DNA of 64,000 nt from Microcebus murinus (Eukaryota; Chordata; Mammalia; Primates; Cheirogaleidae), in contig NC_134117.1 in assembly GCF_040939455.1 (NCBI RefSeq), positions 61,526,501-61,590,500 on the forward strand, written 5' to 3'. Within the stretch, counting starts at the first letter, position 1, and the number at the start of each line of letters is the position of its first letter. A program made the translations under genes and the position numbers. This document shows positions 23,807-35,467 of this stretch, piece by piece. A model generated the notes under the pieces. It was not told the DNA's origin. It saw only the letters and a list, made by a program, of their open reading frames with translations, and did not search any database.

Positions 23807-26129
23807 TCCTGTATTTTATTAGTATGTTTTTTACTGATTTCCCCCTATATTTTCAATCCCCAGTTGGTTGAATCGATGTATGAGGAACCCATGGATAAGG
23901 AGGTCTGACTGTATTTGATTTGCAAAGGAAAATGGGTTTCATTGATTGAAATGCTCCCTTTTAATGCAGTATTTTGCTCAATTAAATATTTAGCAGAGGG
24001 TCTGAGGGAGGAAGTGTGGAAATTGATAACCAAAATCAAACCATCACACCAATCTGGTGGTGCTATTATTGCATATTGCACAGAAGATGCGACACCTATC
24101 AACAAAGCTACAACCATGACATGAGGGCCAACCGTTGGACATGCAAATTTTTTGTAGTTTCTTGTTTTGTTCTCAAATCAAGCCCTCCAGAAGGTTATGT
24201 AGGAAATTGCTGATAAAAACATTTATAAAAAGAATTCACCTACTTCTTATGTTTTTAAATACCTTCTTCTTTAACTTCCTTGAAGCCTCTTGAAATCACA
24301 TAGAGGCATTTGTGGATTTTTTTTCTCTTAATAAAGAGTATTATTTAGACTTATAATATATATTATATGTGTTGTAGAGTGATTTCTGCCCATTTTCTTT
24401 TAAAAATGTTTTAAAGTAATATATATTAAAAAGACTATTATAAGGATTTAATATATTTCATGTTACATATGTGTGTTACAAAATTTAATTGATTAATGGC
24501 AGCAAGCTATAAGGCTTAAATGTCTAAATGCTCAATTCCCCCAAAAGAGAGAAATTATGTGTCCTAATAATGGATTCAATAGTTTTTCTAAGATTTTTCT
24601 CACTTAGTAAAGGTTTCCTCATCATGTCTTTCCAGTTGTAAATATCTTAAACATTTCTATATAACTAAGGAGAAGACAGTGCTATTGCCATATTATGCAC
24701 TTATTGTTTTAAAAATGCATTTTTGCTATGTAAGCAATTATTTTTTGTTGTCTACATTGCTTGTTTTGCCATCAGTCATCTGATAGTCATTTCTCTTAGT
24801 GTCTTTCATTAGTCAGCATTATGGTAGTAAGTGTTTACTTTAGTGAGAGCCAAATGATCATTGTGGTTTCTAATGTCACTATTTCAGAACTGTACGTGAA
24901 GGTCCTTCTTTAGTTATCATCTGATTATTTTTCAGTTATCCAAGTCCTTGTGTTGCCTGAGCATGACAGATGGAATGCTGTTGAGCCCAGCTGCTTGCAC
25001 AGACATGTGTCAGCATGGGAGAAAGAGTGGCGGACGAGCTTGTGTTTGGAATGGACCCCATGACCACAGGTAGCTGGAAAGAATGGCTTTAGTTCAAAAA
25101 TAGTGTTTGTAGGTTTAAAGACATTATTTAAATTGAGTTATTTGTTTTGAAATTTATTTTACTTTAGGTGCTTCCAGGGATTTTGATAATGCACCTAAAA
25201 TAGTAAAGCAGATGCTAACCGGATTTGGAAGCAGTGAAAAGGTAATAGCTAATTTTCATCCTTTCCACGTGTGAAATCATGGGTCAAGTGTCTCTTTCAG
25301 AGATGCTTCTGATTGTAAGTTACTAGCATTTACTTTTGCTTGTCTTATTTCAGGTAGATCTGAAGTGATTTATTGTAAATAGTATTCTAAATGTTATTCT
25401 CTGAATAACAAAAATAGAGCATTCTCTTAGGTCAGAATTAGCTTGTGAGATGTTAACTATGACTTCATGAGTTCAGCAAGTGCCGAAGTAAATTCTTAGC
25501 CTTTTCACGTGGGCTAAAAAAGAGCCCACTTTCTGAGCTTGCTTACTTTACGCTGTCCATGAATTTCAGACTCCCACACTGTCATGGTTGCTCCTTGAAG
25601 CACTTCAGTACTCTGGACTTTGGATTTCTGTATTTAGAGTGGCTCACCCAGGTTCTCCAGGGAGTACTCAGAACTAGATTAAAATGATTTTAAGTTTTCT
25701 CTCTTGCTCACACATTTCCTAATTGATTTCAGTCTTCATTCTTTCAGAGGAACAATGAAATTTCTTGGGGCTTAAAAGCAATTTTCTATTGTATTTCTTC
25801 CATTTCAGCCAAGATATTTATTCCTTTATATATTAGATTGTACTTTCTCTGTTAAATGTTGGTGTTGGGAGGCTTTTCTGTTCCATTAGTTTCATCATTT
25901 GGGTTATAGCTTGAAGTTATGATCTACAGTAATACAGGGAAACTGAGTCCAGACACTGAATCTGCCATTGCATAGGAAAGAAGAGTCCTTCTAAGGATAA
26001 TGAAAATATTTTTCTATGTTTATTTTTTCATTTATTAAAATAACATAAATATATAATATTCCTAAATAGGCACTTGAAAATGGTAAAAGCTGTAGGCCCT
26101 CTGTTCACCAGAAATATCCCTCCAAGAAA

Positions 26130-26475
26130 GAAAGATAATATCTCATGCCTGTCATCCTAGCAGTCTGGAAGGCAGAGGCAGGTAAGTCATTTGAGTTCAG
26201 GAGTTTGAGACCTGAGCAAGAGCAAGACCCCATCTCTACTGAAGAAAATGGAAAGAAATTAGCCAGACAACTAAAAATATATAGAAAAAAGTAGCTGGTC
26301 ATGGTGGCCCATGCCTGTAGTCTCAGCTACTTGAGAGACTGAGGCAGGAGGATCGCTTGAGCCCAGGAGTTTGAGGTTGCTGTGAGCTAGGCTGATGCCA
26401 CGGCACTCTAGCCTGGGGAACAGAGTGAGAGACTCTGTCTCAAAAAGAAAAATAAAAAGAAAGAAAGAAACATAA
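26130..26475 (+). repeat. Strepsirrhine-type Alu dimer
   Basis: Left arm from 'tcatgcctgtcatcctagca', linker with an A/T-rich 'actaaaaatatatag' stretch, right arm ending 'gctgtgagctaggctgatgc' and 'cggcactctagcctgggg', then an A-rich tail. It lies between exons F and G of the YME1L1-like pseudogene. Confidence 0.88.
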
Positions 26476-27121
26476 TAGATGCATCATTATAGCAGTGCTT
26501 TAAATATGTCAGTGAGGCACTTTGATCATCAACTGGGTCTTCATTTTATTCTAACCATGAGCTAAGAACAGTTATATTTGTGGCGATAAAAATTCAATAT
26601 TGCTTTGTCTACAAAACCACAACCAGTGGTATAAAGGGGAAGATTGTTTACTCATTCCCTGTGTCGCTGGTTTCCCATTCTGACATGTGTTTTTTCAGGA
26701 AATATTACAGATGATTTGCTTTGCACCCACCAGTGTGCATGTGCTAAGAATTTAGAATAGGCAAAACAAGTGTTCCTTTGGGTACAATGCACATTACAGC
26801 CTAGGGTGAGAATAGTAAGAGTAGATTCAGTGAGATGAGTTAGTAAGCACTGCAGTAGTCCAGGCATGATAGAACAGACGCTTGAATGAGCTTGGTGAAA
26901 GTAGGAATGGAGAAACATGGTGAGTTCAAGAGATGTGTATATTGTAGAATCAATGTGTTTTTGTGATGTTCTGGTTGTGAGGGCTGAGGGAAGTTAAAGG
27001 TCTTTTTAAGATTTCCACCTCATGCATGTACAATTGTTGGTGCCACTCCCTGAGGAACCTGGAGACTAAGCTGGGCTAAGGCTGGCAAGTAGGGAGATCA
27101 TGAGTTCAAGGGGAGGGTTGT

Positions 27122-27250
27122 TTTTAAATGTTTTTTAGAGCTGGAGTCTTGCTATGTTTCCCAAGCTGGATTTGAACTGCTGGGCACAAGTGATTCTCCT
27201 GCCTCAGCCATCGGAGTAGCTGGGGCTCTAGGCATGTACCATCATGGGGG
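27122..27250 (-). repeat. Alu fragment, antisense
   Basis: Reads 'tagagctggagtcttgctat ... caagctggatttgaactgct ... gcctcagccatcggagtagc'. A diverged partial copy. Confidence 0.7.
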
Positions 27251-28204
27251 ATCCATGAATTCTGTTTTGTTCAGGTTGGATTTGAGGTACTTTGGTAAAG
27301 ATTTCAAGTTAGATGTGTGGGTGTGGAGTGTGGTGGAGAGGTTTGGATGTTGAAGTTCCCCATTCATTAAGGCAGGGCTTGGCATGAAGAGGAAGACCAG
27401 GGTCAGTTCCAAAGTCTTTGGTGAATGGGAATATAATGAGGGTATTTGTTAGATGGCACATGAAGGGACTTGGATAGGTCTCTAGTCAAATGGTTCTGGA
27501 CTTGGAAGGAATAGCGCTTTAGACAAGAGGTGGGGTTAGACATGGTCTGGGAGTGGTGGTGGGAACAAAGAGCTCACTTCTTCACCCTGAAACAGCTGGG
27601 GTGAGAGTGAATAGATTACACCTGAGAGGACTTAGGGAAAGCAGGATCAGCAGGAGAGAGCCAGGTTTTGACTAATTCAGAGGAGTAGAAGGAATGCTTT
27701 AGAGCAGTTGAGGACATGGAAAGTTTCTATAACGGAAAAGGTCTAGACCGTGTTTGAGACGAAGAGCTCTGTCCCTTCACTGAATGTTTATTCTCTTGTT
27801 CTGAATATTCATGTTATGATGTACAGATTCTCTCTACTGTAGAACCAAGCTTTTAAATGGGGTTATATGCCAATAGATTTTCCATTATCTAGGTACATAA
27901 CATTTTTATATTTTCTCCCATTGACTGTGGTTTTATGCCTCTCCTGCATTTTCTACTTCTTACATATCTGCTTTTTATTTGGGACTCATATGAAAGAGCA
28001 AAATGTATCTTGAAAATTCATGCAAAAGAGCACAAGAATCTAGCAGAACCTTGACTGACCTATGAGACTTGAGATGCCAAAGAATTCCAATTGTTCTTGA
28101 GGGGAAGAAATTGGAAGTGAAATGACGTGGAGAAACTGTAACTTTACACTTATAGTTATACATCTTTTGCAGTATTTCTTATAGTCTGCCTTTTCTCTTT
28201 TATC

Positions 28205-28495
28205 TTTTTTTTGTGGACACATACTCTCACTGTGTCAGCCCAGTAGAATGCAGTAGCATCATCATAGCACACTGCAACCGAAACTCCTGGGCCCAAGCAA
28301 TCCTCCGGCCTCAGCCTCCCCATTAACTGGGACTACAGTCACACACCACCATGCCCAGGTAATTTTTCTGTTTTTTGTAGAGATGGGGTCTTGCTCTTGC
28401 TCAGGCTGGCCTTCAACTCCTGAGCTCAAGCGATCCTCCCACCTTGTCCTCCTAGAGTGCTAGGATTATAGGCAGGAGCCATCAGGCTTGGCCTG
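28205..28495 (-). repeat. Alu dimer, antisense
   Basis: Starts with T-rich 'atctttttttt', reads 'ctcactgtgtcagcccagta' and ends 'ggcaggagccatcaggcttggcc'. It lies just downstream of the YME1L1-like stop. Confidence 0.85.
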
Positions 28496-31400
28496 CCTTT
28501 TTGACTATGTTCATTCTATTGAATATTCTGTGAAGGGAGAGAGCTCTTCTATTGAATATGAAATGGCATCTTATATCATTGACATTTAAATTCTTCTTGC
28601 CAAAATGTTAATGCCATCCCCATTAGATCATTTTCCTAGTGACTGGTCATGTTGAGCATCTTCTCCTGTGCTATTGGTCATTTGTATATCTGCCTGAGAA
28701 TTGTGCATTCAAATATTTCTCCTCCCTTTCTTAGTTGACTTGAGTCAGTGGAGTCTAGTCTGCACTCTCAGCATTTGTTTTTGCAAAGAATATTTGCATG
28801 TTTACAGATGACCAAATGCTGGTCAAGTGCAAAAGAGCAAGAGAGGCATTGTGGGGATGGGGTACTTATTTGAGATCCTATGACAAAGGCCCTGTTAAGG
28901 GTGTAAACAGGCTTCAGAACAGGACAAGGCAACGTGGGCCTCTGGTGTCCTTAGGAGCTCAGAGGAAAGAAAGGCCAGAGTGCAGGGCATTTGCTCAGGC
29001 CAAGGTCGTTGCAGGTGGGAACAGGGGTGGGCACGGAAGAGCCCCTGAGAGGGGCAGCTCTAAAACGAATGCCATATCCAAACTGCTGAAAATCACCTCA
29101 CAGCAGTGCCAGGCAGATAAGAACTCAACCACTCTCTGCCCTTGTGACCGTGGCAGGATCAGAAACCATACCACCACGTTTAGGCTGCTGAGGGAGGACG
29201 TACGCAATGAAGCAGGGAAGAAGAAAAGGAGCATGTCTGCTGTCCACCCTCCCCGCAGGTGGCCGGCCTGCAGCACTGCCCAGCTGACTGACGCTGACTT
29301 TCGGGCATTTATATGATTGTATTGGGCTGGCATTCTGTGTCATGGCTTTGTCAGTTTAAGCAACAGCACAGCTTTTTATAACTCGAGAATCATGTTCCCA
29401 GCCTGGGGCAGATGAGTACATGAATATGTAATTGAAAAGTTACAGTGAGAGATAATGTTGCATTCTGATTACAACCCATGAGTCAAAGATAGTGGTGACA
29501 TTTATTAATACATTATTATTTGAACATTTTGTTATTGATATAATTCCATTCCTATAAATTTTAACATCTCAAATATTTTTATAATCTCCATCACAGCAAA
29601 CATGTATTTGATATGTGTGTGAATATACATCACATTTAAATTATGTTTATTATTTTAACCAAAGTTCTCTTGTCTTGGTATTTATTTCTTTGATATGATT
29701 TTTTATTGTACTCTATGGCTCAGTTTGCCTCTTAAAATTTCTATGCAATTTAGTCATGTTATTTTTCCATAAACATTACTAAAAATCATACTGCTAATAC
29801 TGAAAGAACGAATCTATGGGTTTAGTACAATTATCCACACTATTGCTAAACTGATAACTAGAATAAGATACAATCTCATCTGGTAACTGCGTTTAGTCAA
29901 GTAGAGCTCCTATTTCCCCTTTTAGTCTATTGAAATCGTTTCTATAGATTATTCTATTGAAAGTGTTTCTATATGATTGTGTTAAAATTCAGGAATGACC
30001 TTGTGAGGTCCTTATTCTTTGCTGTCCCCGTCATGCTGGTTCACTGTGGTGCCATGTCCTTGGTTATTTCCCCACCTCTCCATGGTCCTCCTGTCCATGT
30101 TGATGCTTCTTAGTCTCTCCCCCGGCCCCTTCTGTTCAGGATGCATCTGCAGTTGCTTTCTCTGCTCCTCCCCAGCATTTCATTTGCACTGTGTAAGAAG
30201 CTACTGTCTAGTTTATTATTTCTGTGTCTGCCTTGCCCTACCTGATGAGTTCTAGAAAACTTGAACAGCTTCACCTCTCTAAGGCTCACAGAATGCTTTA
30301 GACGTAGCACCTACTACATGTGAATATTATAGATATTCAGCCGATTAACTACCCTAATTCCCTCACCATCAGGCAGAGCACTTGAACACATGAGCCAGAC
30401 TCTCTGAAGAGTGATAAAATGCTGTAGAGAATGGGAATGTTAATGACTTTATTCATCTCTGATACCCTGGTGAGTATCACAGTCAAAAGACTGGAGGGAT
30501 GTCTCCTTGTAGCGAAATGCCTGATTTCTTTTTAAGAAGAAAAAATACAAGGTAGGATAGTGACCCAGGATAGCAGAGTATCTGCCACATCAAAGGATCT
30601 GTCAGGGGGACACAAGGATAAATTTCAGATCTCTAGCATGGGAGATTCTGTGGGGTGTTCTGGATTCATTTCACTCAAGAAGCACTTTATCTTTGCCCAG
30701 CCAGTCACTGCCATTCAGGGTCAAAATCATATATGTTGCATAAATGCACTACTAATTTCTTACTAAAATTCAACCTCGTGGGATACAGAGTTACATGGAT
30801 CTTTCATATGTCAATGTTTTAATGCCGGAAGCCTTCAGACTTCATTGCAAAACTAGAAGAGGTTGTTGATGGGCTTACAGGGACTGGGGCAGATGGAGAA
30901 ACAGTGAAACCGAACTCGTGTTTAATGATTTCTAGTCATTAATCACATCCATGTCAACTCCCTTCCACACCAAGCTTGCATAAGTAAAACCCACAGTTTC
31001 CCCCTATTATGAGATAGGACAATATAGTTAAAAATGGGTGGCCATCACTTTGCCTTCCCTTAGGAAGGAAGTAGTAATGCTGGGCTTTCTTTACTAGGTA
31101 CCTAATAAAGTTTTCCAGTTGAATTGCTATCCCAGTAGCAATCAGATACAGATTTTCTGGACTTATAATAATGAAGTAGAGTATTTCATGTCATCAAAAG
31201 TGGAAAATTATCTCATATTTTCTATTTTCCAGATCTCATGTTTGTCTTGTTTCATGTATGTTGTTCATGTTTCTCTTTGTATACTGTGAACCTAACAAAT
31301 GTTCAAATCAAAGGAGGACAGTTTTGTTTTTGAGTAGATGGGTATGTACTGAGCAGGGTCTACATTTAAATAGGAATATTATGATGTAAAAAGGAAGAAT

Positions 31401-31541
31401 GGATCACATGGCCTCTGAGGGAGATGGACATATAGAGGGAGCCTGTCTTTAACGGCCCTTCCCACTGAAGAAGTCCGTGAAAGTGGACACATTTCACGTA
31501 AATGTGCTTATCTCTTAGGATTTCTCTTTAGTGCTCTACAG
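28496..31541. other. Unassigned sequence, no gene seen
   Basis: Contains an open stretch at 28798-29316 (+) with no recognisable domain, and generic AT-rich DNA. Part of it may be 3' flank of the duplicated YME1L1 locus. I found no exon or repeat that I can name with confidence. Confidence 0.4.
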
Positions 31542-32022
31542 CAGTGGTCCCCAAGCCCTGGCCATGGACCAGTTTGGGTCCGTGGTCAGTTAGGAACTGG
31601 GCTGCACAGCAGGAAGTGAGTGGTGGGCTAGTGAGCAAAGCTTCATCTGTATTTTCAGCCGCTTCCTGTTACTCTCATGAGCGCCTGAGCTCCGCAGCAT
31701 TGGATGCTCTCAGGAGCACAAACCCTACTGTGAGCTGCACGTGCGAGGGATGCAGGTTGCGTGCTCCTCATGAGAAGGTAATGCCTGATGAGCTGAGGGG
31801 GAGCCGAGGCGGTGATGCTAGTGCTGGGGAGCAGCTGCAAATATAATGAATGCAATGTACTTGCTTCATCCCGAAGCTATCCCACTCCCCAGTTGGAGAA
31901 ATAAACTTTGTCTTCCATGAAATTTTTCCAAAAAATTTTGGAAATGGAAAAAATGTTTCCATGAAACCAGTTCCATTTTTCCATGAAACCAGTCCCTAGT
32001 GACAAAAGGTTGGGGACCACTG
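31542..32022. mobile_element. Nonautonomous hAT-type DNA transposon
   Basis: Termini are CAGTGGTCCCCAA on the left and the inverted TTGGGGACCACTG on the right. They are flanked by a perfect 8-bp target duplication ctctacag (31534-31541 and 32023-32030), which is diagnostic for the hAT superfamily. Internal sequence (ggtccgtggtcagttaggaa, 'cagcaggaagtgagtggtgg') matches a widespread mammalian hAT MITE family whose exact name I do not recall. There is no transposase ORF; the longest open stretch (31544-31846) is incidental. Confidence 0.9.
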
Positions 32023-32892
32023 CTCTACAGCAATGATTTTGGATACTCATCTCATATTTTGCCATGATTGTTCTGATACATATTAAGAACCAGTTGTTTT
32101 ATCCTAAACCTGAGAGGCTAGTTATTTCTGTATAATTTCCTAGATACTATGAGCCAGATGATGAAAGAGGCAGAAGTGGGAGAAGATGGAGGACGAAGAG
32201 AAAAAAATGACAGTGGCAATTCAAGAAACTGGTTGTTAAAGGATTTCCAAGAAGAAATAAAGGACTGTTTATATTATTTTCAATAATCACTATTTGCGGT
32301 TATTTAAAAACAAAACCAAAATCAACCACAGCCACAAAAATGAAATGACTGAATGGCTGTAAGAAATTTGTCAATCATGCCATGCAAAGGCTTGCATAAT
32401 GTGTTCATGAGTACAGAGAGCATAGCACAAGCCACGGAGAAATGGCATGTTTAAAGTGTAACTATTAGCTCTGCTATGCTCAAAGTCTCATAATCGTTTC
32501 TTCTTTTTCATTTGAGGAAGAGCAACATGTTTAATATTGTTATAGCACAAAGAAAATACACTTGTTTTCAATTGTGCACACCTAATTTCACATAAGGTGT
32601 ATGGATGGACATATTGATCATTACATTATGTAACCACAGGGCATCTTTTCCTGTTTTGGAAGTTGGCACAAAAGCGTGTCCTTGCCCGTGTCTGCACTCT
32701 GTGTACTTTCCGTGTGCTTTTTCATCCTCATGTGATTTGAAGATTGTTAAATGAACAGTGCTCCTTAGTGTTGCAAAATGTCCTCGAATCCTCTCACATA
32801 AAACTTGAAGCAAAAAATGGCTGATAGAGGAATATGTAGAATGTAAGAAAAGGTCCTTATTGATAAAGTTTTATACAAATTACACTATTTTC

Positions 32893-33030
32893 AGCTGGAC
32901 ATAGCACTCTGTACATTTGTCCCATGTATTCAGGAAGCTGAAGACAGAGGCTCAAATGAGCCCAGAAATTCAAGTCCAGCCTGGGCAACACAGAAAAGCC
33001 TCATGTCTGAAAATAATAAAAATGAAAAGT
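32893..33030 (+). repeat. Old Alu monomer (FAM/FLAM-like)
   Basis: Reads 'agctggacatagcactctgt ... caagtccagcctgggcaaca' with an A-rich end. Strongly diverged from younger Alu copies. Confidence 0.55.
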
Positions 33031-34108
33031 AAAGAACACCCAGAGCAGTGAACAGTCACTGTGGGACACACCTTTGCAGGAGGCGGTGGTGGAGGTTCCG
33101 GCCGCCAGGAGCAAAACAGCTGTCTGCCTCCTTGTCTGGCAGACTCTGGGCAGCAGGGACGTGGGGTCTGTGGCCGCAGCACCTGGCACAGGGCTGGCTC
33201 CTCAGCAGACACCGGTCACTGAATGAAAGCACCAGTGAGGGGCACCCAGCACGGGCAGCGTCCTCCGCGGGAGAAACGCGCACACTGCTCAGGGCTGCGC
33301 ACACGGCTCTTCCCCTAAACGCCAACGGCTCGGCCTGTGCCCTCCCTGCTTCCTCAGCCACTGACGTTGGCGGAAGCCTGTCCTGGAGGCTGAGTGGCCG
33401 TCCCTGCCCACGCCCTCTGCTCTGCCCCTGCAGCCACAGTGTCCCCAGGCCCACGCTGCCCGCGCAGAGGCAGAGACAGCCAGGCTGTTTCCACCGCAGC
33501 CCAGCCAGGGCCTCCTGCCTCAGCCACCCTCCACGGCCACTCACGGCCCTGGGGTCCCCAGCCCGGGTGAGCCACAGCCGGCTCCTGCCCTTGGTCCCTG
33601 TGCTCACTGGGGCTGGCGTCCCTGCCACCCCAAGCCCTGCAGTCCCTGGATGCTGAGCCCAGCCAGCGCTGGGCCCTGCCAGGAGACGGGGATCAGACGC
33701 ATCTCACGGAGCCAAGCCTCCATGCAGAGCCTGGGCTGGGACCAGGTCCCCAAACTGGAGGCTCCTTCTCCAGAGCTCACCTGGGTCCTCACATCCCACC
33801 ACAGCCCTTTGGGGACCACACTAGAGCTCCACACATCGCAGCAGGGACCCTGGCAGTTGCGGAACCTGGGGCCCAGGCTGCACTTTCCCTGACAGAGGCT
33901 CATGACAGGCGGTTCTGGGAGCGGAAGGGCCTTGTCTGGGTGACATCACTGTGTGTCCCGCGCTGCTCCCAGGCCACTCCCTGCCCCTCTGTGACTCTCT
34001 GCTTTTCCCAGGAAGGTGGGAGCTCAGGGGCACAGGCTTCACAGAGCCTCCTCCTGAAGGGCAGCGCCCCCCTCAGGCGACAATGTCAGGACCAGAACCA
34101 CGACTTAC

Positions 34109-34163
34109 CTGTTCTGGTGTCTGAATAGGTGGGGGCTTCTTCTAGAGTGTTCAAAACAGAAAA
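34109..34163 (-). CDS. Candidate exon with tyrosine motif, unidentified gene
   Basis: On the minus strand a 55-nt segment lies between a cccacag acceptor and a gtaagt donor. One frame reads FSVLNTLEEAPTYSDTRT, which looks like a cytoplasmic segment with a spaced leucine/tyrosine motif. I cannot name the gene. It could belong with the hydrophobic exon at 35386-35467, but the phases of the two do not join directly. Confidence 0.25.
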
Positions 34164-35385
34164 CTGTGGGATGGGTGGGAGTGGGGTGGGCTCTGTCTGG
34201 TCCCTGCCCACAGATGGGACCCTGGTCTGGAGCAGCAGGACAGGTGCCATACTTCGGGTGTCAGTCCAGGGACCCAAGCCTATGGCGCTGCGGCCAGCAA
34301 GCCCCACCTTACCCCAGGGGAGCCCCTGCACCCATGCCCTGGCGTCCTCAGGTATCAGCCAGGCCATGGGCCCGCGCCCTGGAGAGACCCAGCCCAGGAC
34401 ATGCCCCTCATCAGCCCAGAGCCCACATGGGGAGGAGGACATAGGGCCCACTGCTCTTCCCCTGGGAGAACTTCTCTGTCCCTGACCTCCCAGCCCTCAG
34501 GGACTGTCCCTCTCCTGGTCCCTGCAGCTTTCTCTCATTGCTGCTTCCCATGCAGAGGTTGGACCCTCTTGGTCTCTGTGGCCGTGCCCTGTCCCTCCCT
34601 CCCTGTGGTCTGTCCCTTGTCTTCTCTAGCTCTCTGGGTGGGTCCTGTCCACCCGAGCTCCCAACCAACACCGGCCAACCCCGGGCGAGTGTCTGACATT
34701 TTTCTTGGGCTCTGCTTCATGTGGGGCACGGGCCACATCATACAATGGTGGACGTTTCACCCTGGGGGTTAGACCAGAGCCAGGATGAGCCCTCGCAGGT
34801 GACAATGGTGGTGACTTCATTTCTGTCCCTCCCCAGCCCTGCATGGGATCCAGGAAGAACTGGTACATAGTAAGGACAGAGGAAGGCATGGGGAAGGCAC
34901 TAGAAATTGGCCGAGATCGATGCTGGGTTTTAAGGCACAGCCGGACCAGAAGTTTCCGTCCCTCCCTGGTCAGCCCCGTCCTGCACTTGGAGCCATCAGT
35001 GCTTCACGCCCCTCCCACCCTCCCTCAACATGGAGCCCCCTCCTGGCCCGTTCCACCTGGGGCTTCCAGAAGACAGGCTTGTGTGAGGCAGCCCTGTTCC
35101 AGGGGCTGAGGTCACTTCTCTCAGGACCAGGGCAGGCCTTGGCCCCATGTCCAGGGCGTCCCAGGCCACTATCTGTGGCAAGCCGGGGGTGAGGCGTGGT
35201 GGAAGCCCAGGCTCTCCATGGCCTGCTATTGCAGGGACCGAAACTGCCTCCCCTGGCTCACGTGATGACCTCGGAGGCAAAGGGAACCTGCCCAAAGGCA
35301 GGATCATGTGGCTGTCACATGTTCGGGTTCCTCAGAGACTGGGCATGTTTGGGGGCCCCAGGGCCAGGTGGCAGGAAGCACTTAC

Positions 35386-35467
35386 CTTCCTGCTGCACAG
35401 ACAGCAGAGCCCAGAGCAGCAGCGGCACAGCAGGGGGGATGAGCCAGTAGCAGTCCTGGAAAAGGCT
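35386..35467 (-). CDS. Candidate exon encoding a hydrophobic (membrane) segment
   Basis: On the minus strand an 82-nt segment has a pyrimidine-rich acceptor (cctcccccag) and a consensus donor (gtaagt). The open frame reads DCYWLIPPAVPLLLWALLSV followed by QQEG, a likely transmembrane helix. I do not recognise the protein. A longer open stretch at 35598-36080 on the same strand precedes it, but contains low-complexity CA-repeat translation. Confidence 0.3.

Larger units (their letters stand above)
17156..23820 (-). mobile_element. Nearly full-length L1 LINE with target-site duplication and 3' transduction
   Basis: Minus-strand L1 flanked by a perfect 14-bp direct repeat tcctgtattttatt (17156-17169 and 23807-23820). 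The order along the minus strand is: 5' UTR (about 23806-22440, CpG-rich, starting with a GATGGCGG YY1-like site), ORF1 (22439-21447), a 41-nt spacer, ORF2 (21405-17530), a 3' UTR with a C/G-rich tract (17360-17480), a first A-rich tail near 17300-17320, about 120 bp of non-L1 sequence, and a second A-rich tail (17165-17190). ORF1 is open and ORF2 has only one premature stop. The insertion is therefore young relative to the L1 copies at 3.4 and 14.7 kb. Confidence 0.93.
16960..23912 (+). mobile_element. Tigger/pogo-like DNA transposon, split by an L1
   Basis: The left part (about 16960-17169) reads 'cagtatctgtgggagggact ... ggttccaggaacccctgtgg ... accaaaattcag', then 'ctctagattgcatataatac'. 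The right part (about 23807-23912) reads 'ccccagttggttgaatcgat ... gaggaacccatggataagga ... ggtctgactgta'. The two ends are approximate inverted repeats of each other, as in MER2/Tigger-type nonautonomous elements. The whole 6.6-kb L1 sits in the AT-rich centre. The outer borders are approximate. Confidence 0.65.
13916..28125 (+). pseudogene. YME1L1: YME1L1 duplicated (unprocessed) pseudogene, C-terminal half
   Basis: Seven segments match consecutive exons of YME1L1, the inner-mitochondrial-membrane i-AAA zinc protease: A about 13916-14018 (end of the AAA domain); B 15837-15992 (still open, ELENPVNQTALKATVD...); C about 24000-24142; D 24936-25069 (contains ERVADELVFG); E 25168-25241 (GASRDFDNAPKIVKQM); F about 25910-25996; G about 27983-28125 (ends in VLEGKKLEVK-like codons and TGA). 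Introns are kept, so this is a genomic duplication and not a retrocopy. It is dead. Exon A has stops. Exon C lacks about 8 nt over the HEXXH metal site, which removes the HE pair and shifts the frame, and later reads a stop. Exon F has an in-frame TAG and its donor reads GA. Exon G has lost its acceptor AG and is frameshifted. The N-terminal and Walker-motif exons are absent. A 7-kb nested insertion separates exons B and C. Confidence 0.88.

Noticed and set aside
23101..23822. Overlapping + strand ORFs of 118-213 codons
   Set aside because: They lie antisense in the GC-rich L1 5' UTR, where stop codons are rare by composition; no domain and no start context.
28798..29316. 172-codon + strand ORF as a novel gene
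   Set aside because: No recognisable domain, no splice or promoter signal, and a similar-length frame exists on the opposite strand.
33048..33656. + and - strand ORFs of about 190-200 codons
   Set aside because: Low-complexity, GC-driven open frames on both strands at once, rich in P/R/S; no conserved motif and no splice support.
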